Shown here: one piece after another, positions 33,221 to 40,120 of the stretch
Layout: each line of letters begins with the position of its first letter
How positions within the stretch are numbered: position 1 is the stretch's first letter
Source of the DNA: Bog-473 sp963821755
GTDB taxonomy: Bacteria; Actinomycetota; Acidimicrobiia; Acidimicrobiales; RAAP-2
DNA: 64,000 bases
Reading direction: 5' to 3'
Assembly (NCBI GenBank): GCA_963821755.1
Contig: CAWGEX010000003.1
Location: 1,426,001-1,490,000 of the forward strand
The notes under the pieces: generated by a model
Database searches by the model: none
What the model saw: only the letters and a program-made list of their open reading frames with translations
What the model was told of the DNA's origin: nothing
Position numbers and translations under genes: made by a program

Positions 33221-34570
33221 CTATTGCGGCCCGGCATCGTGCTTCCGGCCGGCAATGAGCTCCCGCTTGGTACAGAGCTGGCGCAGGACCGAGCACAGCA
33301 CGATTCGGGTGTCGGCGGGGTCGATCACCTGATCGACGAAGCCCCTTTCCGCCGCCGGCCAGGGGTTCAAGAACGAGTCCTCGTAGGCCTCCTCCCGATC
33401 GGCCCGATCGGCCGACTCGATCCCCCGATGGAGGATCTGCACCGCCCCCGTCGCCCCCATGACGGCGATCTCGGCACCGGGCCAGGCCAGGCAGATGTCG
33501 TTGCCGATGCCGCGGGAGTCCATGACGATGTAGGCGCCGCCGAACGCCTTGCGCAGGATCAGGCAGATCCGCGGCACGGTGGCCTGGGCGTAGGCGAAGG
33601 CCAGCTCGGCGCCGTGTCGGATCATCCCCCTCCACTCCAGGTCCTTCCCCGGCAGGAACCCCGGAGTGTCCACCATGGTCACCAGGGGCAGGTTGAACGA
33701 ATCGCAGAATCGAACGAACCTGGCCGCCTTCTGCGAGGCGGCGATATCGAGGGTCCCGGCCAGAATCCGGGGCTGGTTGGCCACCACCCCCACCGTGAGC
33801 CCACCCAAGCGGCACATCGCCGTCACGATCTGCCCGGCCCATCGCGGCCACAGCTCTCTGAATTCTCCGTCGTCGGCCACGGAGTGGATCACGTCACGCA
33901 CGTCGTAGGTGGCCGCCTTGCGCTCGGGGATGACGTCGACCAGCTCGGGCGTGAGACGCAGGAGAGGATCGGAAATCGTGGCCACCGGCGGCAATTCGTC
34001 CGTATGCGCCGGGAGGTACTCCAACAGCTCGGCAATGGCGCCTTCCACGTCATCGGATTCCACGGCGCACAGGCCGCTCGACCTGGCGTGCGCGGCCACC
34101 CCACCGAGTTGCTGCAGACCGACTTCGACTCCGGTGAATTCCTCGACCATTTGCGGTCCCGAGACGAAGGCGACCGCTTCGGAGTTCATGACGACCAGGT
34201 CGGACATGCCGAGCAGCAGGGCCGGCCCCGAGACGACCGGACCGGTCACGGCGGTGACCACCGGGACAATGCCGCTGCACTTGGCGATGGCGGCGGCGGC
34301 CATGCCCCATCCGTGCAGGGCGGCGACCCCGTCCTGGACGTCGGCCCCACTCGAGGCCACGATGAAGACGAACGGGATGCGCAGGTGGCGAGCCTGCTCA
34401 GCCGCTTCGGCCAGGCGCACGCCGTCGGCGTGGGTGATGGCTCCCCGGCGCATGGAGGCCAGGGACCGGCAGATGACGACATTGCGGCCACCCATCCGGC
34501 CCACCACCGAAGTGACGGCACCGACCGTCCCCTTGCCGACGTCAGTGGACTCGGCGACTGGTGCGCTCAC
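33221..34570 (-). CDS. Acyl-CoA carboxylase carboxyltransferase (beta) subunit-like
   Basis: 449 aa crotonase-fold carboxyltransferase related to PccB/AccD. Oxyanion-hole Gly pairs fit the family: FIVASSGADVQDG (N half) and PGFLPGKDLEWRGMIRHGAEL plus FGGAYIVMDSRGIGNDICLAWP (C half), the latter a strong PccB-type signature. It moves carboxyl from biotin to an acyl-CoA; the acyl substrate is unknown and no biotin carboxylase gene is near. GTG 34570 is preferred over GTG 34591, because TAGATT ends 8 bases upstream of it. Confidence 0.87.
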   Translation of the reverse strand: MSAPVAESTDVGKGTVGAVTSVVGRMGGRNVVICRSLASMRRGAITHADGVRLAEAAEQARHLRIPFVFIVASSGADVQDGVAALHGWGMAAAAIAKCSGIVPVVTAVTGPVVSGPALLLGMSDLVVMNSEAVAFVSGPQMVEEFTGVEVGLQQLGGVAAHARSSGLCAVESDDVEGAIAELLEYLPAHTDELPPVATISDPLLRLTPELVDVIPERKAATYDVRDVIHSVADDGEFRELWPRWAGQIVTAMCRLGGLTVGVVANQPRILAGTLDIAASQKAARFVRFCDSFNLPLVTMVDTPGFLPGKDLEWRGMIRHGAELAFAYAQATVPRICLILRKAFGGAYIVMDSRGIGNDICLAWPGAEIAVMGATGAVQILHRGIESADRADREEAYEDSFLNPWPAAERGFVDQVIDPADTRIVLCSVLRQLCTKRELIAGRKHDAGPQ

Positions 34571-34578
34571 TGTCCCAG

Positions 34579-34584
34579 AATCTA
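34579..34584 (-). promoter_or_regulatory. -10 box of the carboxyltransferase gene
   Basis: TAGATT on the minus strand, 8 bases before GTG 34570; it would lie inside the longer version of the gene. Confidence 0.45.
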
Positions 34585-34658
34585 CCGACACCGTGGCCCG
34601 TGGGCTTGAAGAAGCGGCGGAGACGGACGGAGAGTGACGAAAAGCGGCGGAGAAGGAG

Positions 34659-35147
34659 CTACGACGAGGTCTCGGGCCGGCGCCAAGGGCCCGAACGGCC
34701 CCCCGACTTCTCCCACAGCGCCACGTGCTCGATGGTCATGGTGCGGTCCGACGACTTGCACATGTCGTAGACGGTGAGGGCCGCCGTGGTGCAGGCCGTC
34801 ATGGCTTCCATCTCCACCCCGGTGCGGTCGACGGTCTCGACCTGGGCCTCCACTTCGACGTAGTCGTCGCCGATGAAGAAATTCACCGCGATGGAACCCA
34901 CCAGGACGGGGTGGCACATCGGAATCAGCTCGGCCGTGCGCTTGGCCGCCTGAATCCCGGCGATCCGGGCCGCCGCCAGCACGTCGCCCTTGGTGATGGC
35001 GTTGTTCGCCACCAGGGTGGTCGTCTCAGGCAGCATGGCCACCCGACAGCGGGCCAGGGCCCGGCGATGGGTCGGCTCTCGGGGGGTGACGTCGACCATG
35101 CGAGCGCCGCCGAGCGGATCGAGATGGGCCAGGCTGCGATCGGACAC
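34659..35147 (-). CDS. moaC: Cyclic pyranopterin monophosphate synthase
   Basis: 162 aa, the usual MoaC size. Converts the MoaA product into cyclic pyranopterin monophosphate for molybdenum cofactor. Motifs: MVDVTPREPTHRRA (residues 17-30), KGDVLAAARIAGIQAAKRT, LIPMCHPVLV, and EAMTACTTAALTVYDMCKS with the catalytic Asp-Met-x-Lys near residue 133. GTG 35147 is chosen because TACAAT ends 8 bases upstream. No other mo- genes are in the window. Confidence 0.96.
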   Translation of the reverse strand: MSDRSLAHLDPLGGARMVDVTPREPTHRRALARCRVAMLPETTTLVANNAITKGDVLAAARIAGIQAAKRTAELIPMCHPVLVGSIAVNFFIGDDYVEVEAQVETVDRTGVEMEAMTACTTAALTVYDMCKSSDRTMTIEHVALWEKSGGRSGPWRRPETSS

Positions 35148-35155
35148 GAACCAGC

Positions 35156-35161
35156 ATTGTA
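35156..35161 (-). promoter_or_regulatory. -10 box of moaC
   Basis: TACAAT on the minus strand, 8 bases before GTG 35147; close to the leaderless spacing. Confidence 0.5.
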
Positions 35162-35225
35162 CGGCCTGGCCGGAGGGGACACAGGACGATCGCCTGAGCC
35201 GAACCCCGAACCTTGTCGGGTAGTA

Positions 35226-35252
35226 TTGGCAGTCAAGGCTTGAGAGTGCCAA
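35226..35252 (+). promoter_or_regulatory. CIRCE-like operator upstream of the FmdB-type gene
   Basis: TTGGCAGTC-N9-GAGTGCCAA: 9-base arms that match in 8 of 9 positions, with the standard 9-base CIRCE spacer. It ends 23 bases before the TTG start. CIRCE is bound by the heat-shock repressor HrcA, so this gene may be heat-inducible. A TAGTAT hexamer (35221-35226) touches the left arm and may be the -10 box. Confidence 0.65.
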
Positions 35253-35275
35253 CAGAGCGATGTGGAGGAGCGAAA

Positions 35276-35650
35276 TTGCCGACCTATGAGTACGCCTGCA
35301 CGGCGTGTGGGCACCGGCTCGATGCTGTCCAGAGCTTCACGGACGACCCCCTGAGCATCTGCCCCGAATGCGATGGCGCCCTGCGCAAGGTCTACGGGGC
35401 GGTGGGCATCGCTTTCAAGGGCAGTGGCTTCTACAAGACCGACTCGCGGGTCTCTTCCTCCGCCTCGAACGGGGAGGCCAAGAAGTCGGAAGGGGCCACG
35501 CCCGCATCGAGCGACGGCAAGTCCGATTCGACCACCACCAAGGCTGAGGGCTCGAAGCCCTCGTCCGACGGCTCGAAGCCCTCGTCGGACCGCGGCAGCG
35601 GCACGTCCAGCCCCAAGGAATCGAAGCCGGCCGCCTCCACCGCCAGTTGA
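35276..35650 (+). CDS. FmdB-type zinc-ribbon protein
   Basis: 124 aa. Residues 1-50 are a zinc ribbon of the FmdB/CxxC-CxxC regulatory-protein family: PTYEYACTACGHRLDAVQ followed by ICPECDGALRKVYG, with four Cys for one zinc, and the usual SGFYKTDSR ending. The remaining 65 residues are Ser/Lys/Ala/Asp-rich and look disordered. Start is TTG 35276, placed after GGAGGAG at good spacing and giving the family start PTYEY. Function of the family is uncertain. Its CIRCE-like upstream element ties it to the heat-shock response. Confidence 0.88.
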   Translation: MPTYEYACTACGHRLDAVQSFTDDPLSICPECDGALRKVYGAVGIAFKGSGFYKTDSRVSSSASNGEAKKSEGATPASSDGKSDSTTTKAEGSKPSSDGSKPSSDRGSGTSSPKESKPAASTAS

Positions 35651-35685
35651 CGACCGGCTGACGACCCCCACACTGCGACCGGGGC

Positions 35686-37047
35686 CTACTCCCCGCTGAG
35701 CTGCATGTCGGCGATGGCCAGCGTCTGGCCGGCCGCCGACCCCGGGAGCCAGCGCAGGTCGCCGCCGATCTCCACGATCGACTGCAACATCCTTTGCAGG
35801 GTCGAGGCCACGGTGACTTCACGCACCGGCTCGGCCAGGGCGCCGGCCCGGATCATGAGCCCTTCGGCCCCGACGGAGAAATCGCCGCTCACCGTATTGA
35901 CGCCCGAATGGATGCCGGTGACCGACTGGACGTAGAGGCCGTCGCCCACCGAAGCCAGGATGTCGTCGGCCCCCTTTGTCCCCGGCTGGAGGACCAGGGC
36001 CCGGCAGCCGGCCGAAGGCGTACCGGCGAAACCGCCGCGAACGGCCGAACCGGTCGACTGCATCTGGGCCCGGCGGGCCGACACCGTGTCGAAGACGAAC
36101 ATGCGCAACATGCCGTCGGAGATCAGCACGTTGCGCCGGCAGGCCAGGCCCTCGGCGTCGTACGTGGACGCGCTGAAGGCCCGGCTGTCGGTCGGGTCGT
36201 CGACCAGGGTCACGGCCGCGTTGGCCACCGACTCGCCGATCCGGCCGGCAAAGAACGACCGGCCCTTGACCACGGCCTCGCCCGACAGGGCCGACGCCAT
36301 CACCGAGAGCAGGGTGGAGACCACGCGGGGGTCGAAGACCACGGTGTACCGCCCCGATTGGGCCTTCTGGGCGCCGAGCAGGCGGGTGGCGCGCTGGACC
36401 GCCTCGCCCATGGCCTCGTCGGGGTCGAGGTCCGCCGGGGCCCGCCCCACGCTGAACCCGGTGCCGGTCTGGGTATCGGCCCCGACGCCGGCGATGGCAT
36501 CGACGGAGACGAAGGCGGTGGTGCGGCGGGCCGAGGATCGAATCCCCGTGGTCGAGGCCAGCGCCATCTCCGCCCGTTCGTCGGAGTAGTCGGCCGATGA
36601 GACCTGGCGGACCCGGTCGTCGGCCGCCCGGGTGGCCCGTTCGAGCTCGAGGGCCAGGGCGATCTTGTCGTCCATCGACGTGGCGGTGACACCGTCGTCC
36701 CAGAGGTCCTGCTCCACCACCGAGGCGCCGTCGGGCCGGGCCAACACGACGTCCGGGTCCGGTGTGGCGTAGCGGGCATTGTCGCGGGCGTCGGCCAGCG
36801 CGGCCTCGATCACCGCCGGGTCGAGCGAGCCGGCCCAGGCGAATCCCAGCCGGCTCCCCTCCGCTTCGGTGCCTTCCAGGACGACCCGGATGCCGACTCC
36901 CGAGGAGTCGGCGGACGTCAACGACTCGACGCTCCCTTCGTAGGCCCGCACCTCGGTCTCGCTGCCCCGGACGACGTAGACCTCCATCCCCTCGCCGGGC
37001 TGCGCCTTCTCGACCACCGAGCTGGCCAGGGCCAGGAGATCACTCAT
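35686..37047 (-). CDS. pmbA: TldE/PmbA-like subunit of the TldD/E metalloprotease
   Basis: 453 aa of the TldD/PmbA family. It lacks the HExxxH zinc motif found in TldD, as expected for the non-catalytic TldE partner. Characteristic C-terminal features are RNVLISDGML, GGFAGTPSAGCRALVLQPG, VQSVTGIHSGVNTVSGDFSVGAEG. TldD-TldE heterodimers degrade unfolded peptides and process RiPP precursors or antitoxins in other bacteria. It follows tldD with a TGATG overlap, so the two are coupled. No RiPP precursor was found in the gaps around it. Confidence 0.92.
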   Translation of the reverse strand: MSDLLALASSVVEKAQPGEGMEVYVVRGSETEVRAYEGSVESLTSADSSGVGIRVVLEGTEAEGSRLGFAWAGSLDPAVIEAALADARDNARYATPDPDVVLARPDGASVVEQDLWDDGVTATSMDDKIALALELERATRAADDRVRQVSSADYSDERAEMALASTTGIRSSARRTTAFVSVDAIAGVGADTQTGTGFSVGRAPADLDPDEAMGEAVQRATRLLGAQKAQSGRYTVVFDPRVVSTLLSVMASALSGEAVVKGRSFFAGRIGESVANAAVTLVDDPTDSRAFSASTYDAEGLACRRNVLISDGMLRMFVFDTVSARRAQMQSTGSAVRGGFAGTPSAGCRALVLQPGTKGADDILASVGDGLYVQSVTGIHSGVNTVSGDFSVGAEGLMIRAGALAEPVREVTVASTLQRMLQSIVEIGGDLRWLPGSAAGQTLAIADMQLSGE

Positions 37048-38444
37048 CAGGCCGTGCCGCCCAGCGTGACCCCGGTGATGCGCAGGGTGGCTTGCCCGCA
37101 GCCCACCGGCACGCTCTGCCCGTCCTTGCCGCAGGTGCCGGGCGTCATGTCGAAGTCGTCGGCCACGGCGTCAATGCGGCGGAGCACCTCGGGGCCGTTG
37201 CCGATCAGGTTGGCGTCGCGCAACGGCTCGGTGACGTGACCGTTCTCAATTAAATAGGCCTCCGTGGTCCCGAAGACGAAGTCCCCGGTGGCAGTGTTGA
37301 CCTGACCCCCACCCAGCTTCTTGACGTAGACACCCGAAGGGGTCTGGGCCACGATCTCATCGGCGTTCTCGGTGCCGGCCAGGAGGTAGGTGTTGGTCAT
37401 GCGCACCATGGGCAGGTGTTGGTAGCTCTGGCGGCGGCCGTTGCCCGACGAGGCCCGGCCCTCCCGGTGCGCCCGCAGCCAGTCCCACATGTAGTCGGTC
37501 AGGATCCCGTTCTCGATGAGCACGTTGCGGGCCGGCGCGTGGCCCTCGTCGTCCACGGCGAAGTTGCCCCACTCGCCGGCGACCGTGCCGTCGTCGACCA
37601 GCGTGACCAGCGGGCTGGCCACGAGCTCGCCCACCTGGCCGGTGTAGACCGAGGCGTCCTTGACGATGTGATCGGCCTCGAGGCCGTGCCCGCAGGCCTC
37701 ATGAAAGAGGATCCCTCCGCTGCCGCCGGCCAGCACGATGGGCACCTCGCCCGACGGCGCGGGTCGAGCCGAGAGCTTGGCCAGGGCCCGGCCGGCCGCG
37801 ATGCCGGCCAGGTCCTCCACGTTGTGCCGGGCGAAGATCTCGTAGCCCTCGGTGCGGGCCAATGACTCGTAGCCGGTCTGCATCCCGGTGTCACCGTTGG
37901 CCACGCACATCACGTTGAAACGGGTGCGGACCTGGTCGTCTTCGGCCAGGAGTCCCTCGGAGTTGGCGATCAGGATACGGCGACGGCTGTCGCCGTACCC
38001 CACCTGGACCTGCACGATGGCGTCACCGGCCGCCCGGGCGGCGCCGTCGGCCCGGGTCAAGAGCTCCAACTTGGCCGCCTTCTCGACCGACCCGGGCAAC
38101 ACCTGGGCCCGGGCCGCGTGCGACCGCGTTGCTCCCAACGCCACCGTGCGCACCTTGCCGCCGCCCTCGCGGGCTACCGACGCCGCGGCGGCCGCGGCGG
38201 CGAACAACCCGGCCTCGCTCAGGTCTGCCGTGTGGGCGAAGCCGGTGGTCTCCCCGTCGACCACGCGGATGCCGGCGCCCCGGGAGCGCCCCGAGGAGAG
38301 CTCTTCCACGCGGCGGTCGTCCATCATCGCCCCCGACGAGCTGCTGTCCTCGGCGAAGACCTCGGCCATCTCCCCGCCTTTGGCCAAGGCGGCCGACAGC
38401 ACCCGTTCGACGACGTCATTCGGGATCAAAGAGGTATCGGTCAC
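37047..38444 (-). CDS. tldD: TldD zinc metalloprotease subunit
   Basis: 465 aa catalytic subunit. The zinc motif is FHEACGHGLEAD (HExxxH) near residues 237-248, followed by the DDEGHAPARNVLIENGIL and GVYVKKLGGGQVNTATGDF family signatures. The third ligand is a Cys near the C terminus (TPGTCGKDGQSVPVGCG). Start GTG 38444 is set by TACGAT 7 bases upstream. The reading frame stays open far upstream, but that part is antisense to the thioesterase gene. Divergent from the thioesterase by only 19 bases. Confidence 0.93.
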   Translation of the reverse strand: MTDTSLIPNDVVERVLSAALAKGGEMAEVFAEDSSSSGAMMDDRRVEELSSGRSRGAGIRVVDGETTGFAHTADLSEAGLFAAAAAAASVAREGGGKVRTVALGATRSHAARAQVLPGSVEKAAKLELLTRADGAARAAGDAIVQVQVGYGDSRRRILIANSEGLLAEDDQVRTRFNVMCVANGDTGMQTGYESLARTEGYEIFARHNVEDLAGIAAGRALAKLSARPAPSGEVPIVLAGGSGGILFHEACGHGLEADHIVKDASVYTGQVGELVASPLVTLVDDGTVAGEWGNFAVDDEGHAPARNVLIENGILTDYMWDWLRAHREGRASSGNGRRQSYQHLPMVRMTNTYLLAGTENADEIVAQTPSGVYVKKLGGGQVNTATGDFVFGTTEAYLIENGHVTEPLRDANLIGNGPEVLRRIDAVADDFDMTPGTCGKDGQSVPVGCGQATLRITGVTLGGTA

Positions 38445-38450
38445 GGGCGG

Positions 38451-38457
38451 TATCGTA
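38451..38457. promoter_or_regulatory. Bidirectional promoter: overlapping -10 boxes of tldD and the thioesterase gene
   Basis: The 7 bases TATCGTA read TATCGT on the plus strand (38451-38456) and TACGAT on the minus strand (38457-38452). Each is followed by exactly 7 bases and then a GTG: 38464 (plus) and 38444 (minus). Both mRNAs would begin at their start codons from the same DNA melting site. Confidence 0.65.
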
Positions 38458-38463
38458 ATCGTC

Positions 38464-38907
38464 GTGCCCGATCCTTCCTCCGAGCTGACGCCGCCGGTCG
38501 GGCATCCGCCCCACACCGGTCTTTCGGCCCAGGTCGAGCTCACCGTCTCCGACCAGGACACGGCCCAGCACTTTCGCTCCGGCGACGTCCCGGTCCTGGC
38601 CACTCCCCGGCTCATCGCCCTGTGCGAGGAAGCGTCGCTGCGGGCCACCGACGGACACCTGACATCGGCCCAGACCAGCGTGGCCACCCGGGTGCAGTTC
38701 GACCACCTGGCCCCGGTGGTCGTCGGCAAGGTGATCCTGGCCGAGGCCACGCTGGTCAAGATGGAAGGTCGCCGCCTCACCTTCAAGGTGTCGGCAGCCC
38801 GGCTCGAAGGCGACGGCGGTGGCCTGGTCGGCGCCGGCCGGGTGACCCGGGTGCTGGTCGACGAGGACACCTTCTTGGCCAAGGCCGGCGGCACCGGCTC
38901 GTCCTGA
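38464..38907 (+). CDS. Hot-dog thioesterase, fluoroacetyl-CoA thioesterase (FlK)-like
   Basis: 147 aa single hot-dog domain. ATPRLIALCEEASLRAT near residues 42-58 resembles the FlK-type thioesterase signature, with GAGRVTRVLVDEDTFL near the C terminus. FlK-type catalytic Thr/Glu/His cannot be placed firmly. It probably hydrolyses a small acyl-CoA as a housekeeping or detoxifying enzyme. Start GTG 38464 by promoter position. The MFS gene follows with no gap or with an overlap depending on its start. Confidence 0.75.
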   Translation: MPDPSSELTPPVGHPPHTGLSAQVELTVSDQDTAQHFRSGDVPVLATPRLIALCEEASLRATDGHLTSAQTSVATRVQFDHLAPVVVGKVILAEATLVKMEGRRLTFKVSAARLEGDGGGLVGAGRVTRVLVDEDTFLAKAGGTGSS

Positions 38908-38960
38908 CCAACGCACCCGCGTTCCGCACCGGGCGGGAATCCCTGGTCGGCGCCGGGCCC

Positions 38961-40106
38961 GTGGTCGCCGCCTTCGCCACCTTCGGCCTGTTCTGGGGCA
39001 GCTGGGCCGTCATGGTCTACAACATCCAGCACACCTTCGACATCAATGACGCCCAGCTCGGCCTGCTGCTGGCGGTGGCCATCGCGGTGGCGGGTGCCTC
39101 CAGTGCCGTCATGGCGCACCTGGCCGACCGGGTCGGGGCGCGCCGGTTGCTGTGGATCGCCCTGTTCGCCTGGAGCGGACTCCTCGTTCTCCTCAGCGCG
39201 GCCCCGGAGAAATGGCTGTTCGTCGTGGCCCTCATCCTGGTGGAGATCGCCGGCGGCAGCATCGACACCGCCATGAACGCCGAGGTGTCACACCGACTCA
39301 TCGGCCACCCCGCCGCGCTCGTCCGCTTCCATGCCCTCTTCAATTGCGGCGCCCTGTGCGGGGCCGCCCTCGCCGGTGTCCTCCTGCACGCCGGTGTGTC
39401 GTGGCGCTGGGTCTGGCCCGGCGTCGCCGCCGTGGCGCTGGCGGTCGGCGTGTGGGCGTTGGCCACCGAAGCCGACGTGACACCGGTCCGCACCGGACCC
39501 GACGTCGAGCACGCCCGCACCACCCACCCCATCCGCCGGCTGCAGCGGGACGGCCTCCTCGTGCTCCTGGTCGTCTTCGCACTGGCCGAGATCACCGAGG
39601 GCGGCGTCGACACCTGGGGCGTCCTCTTTCTGCGCAATCACCTGGCCACCGGGGTCCTCCTCGGAGCCGGCGCCTACGTGGTCGGCCAGTCGGTGGCCGC
39701 CACCACCCGCGGCGCCGGCGGCGCGCTGCTGGGGCGTCTCTCGGCCCGACACGCCCTCGTTGTGGGTGGCTGCGTGGCGGGTGGTGGCATCCTGCTCGAG
39801 TCACTGGTCCCCTGGGCGGTCGTGGCCGCCGTCGGGCTCGCCCTCGGCGCCGGTGGGGCCTCGTTGTTCTGGCCCCTGGTGATGAGCCGGGTCAGCGTCC
39901 TGGCCACCCAGGTGGTGAGCGCGGTCGGCACGTTCACCGCCGCCGGGTACATCGGGTGGGTGGCAGGGGCCCCGGTGGTCGGTTGGGTCTCCCAGACCTA
40001 CGGCGCCCAGCGGGGCCTGCAGGTCCTGGCCCTGGCCGCATTCGGGGTGGCACTGGCCTCGCTCCTGTGGAGGGAGCGCAGGCCGGACGCGCGCCGGACG
40101 GGGTAA
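38961..40106 (+). CDS. Major facilitator superfamily transporter
   Basis: About 381 aa with twelve predicted helices. The first is VVAAFATFGLFWGSWAVMV; the MFS loop motif DRVGARRLLW near residue 56 supports the family. Residue MNAEVSHRLIGHP and GGVDTWGVLF resemble actinobacterial fucose/sugar-type MFS members. The start is unsure: GTG 38961 gives the shortest full set of helices; a CTG at 38904 would extend it by 19 residues and overlap the thioesterase stop. Substrate unknown. Ends 14 bases before the dxs start. Confidence 0.8.
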   Translation: MVAAFATFGLFWGSWAVMVYNIQHTFDINDAQLGLLLAVAIAVAGASSAVMAHLADRVGARRLLWIALFAWSGLLVLLSAAPEKWLFVVALILVEIAGGSIDTAMNAEVSHRLIGHPAALVRFHALFNCGALCGAALAGVLLHAGVSWRWVWPGVAAVALAVGVWALATEADVTPVRTGPDVEHARTTHPIRRLQRDGLLVLLVVFALAEITEGGVDTWGVLFLRNHLATGVLLGAGAYVVGQSVAATTRGAGGALLGRLSARHALVVGGCVAGGGILLESLVPWAVVAAVGLALGAGGASLFWPLVMSRVSVLATQVVSAVGTFTAAGYIGWVAGAPVVGWVSQTYGAQRGLQVLALAAFGVALASLLWRERRPDARRTG

Positions 40107-40109
40107 CCT
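40104..40109 (+). promoter_or_regulatory. -10 box of dxs
   Basis: TAACCT, 11 bases before ATG 40121, overlapping the MFS stop codon. Gives a leader of about 5 bases. Confidence 0.35.
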
Positions 40110-40120
40110 CACCCATTCCC

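Noticed and set aside
35198..35226. RecA-independent DNA-damage promoter (TTGTC-type) ahead of the FmdB-type gene
   Set aside because: TTGTCGGG is present but a correctly spaced -10 is missing; the CIRCE-like element explains the region better.
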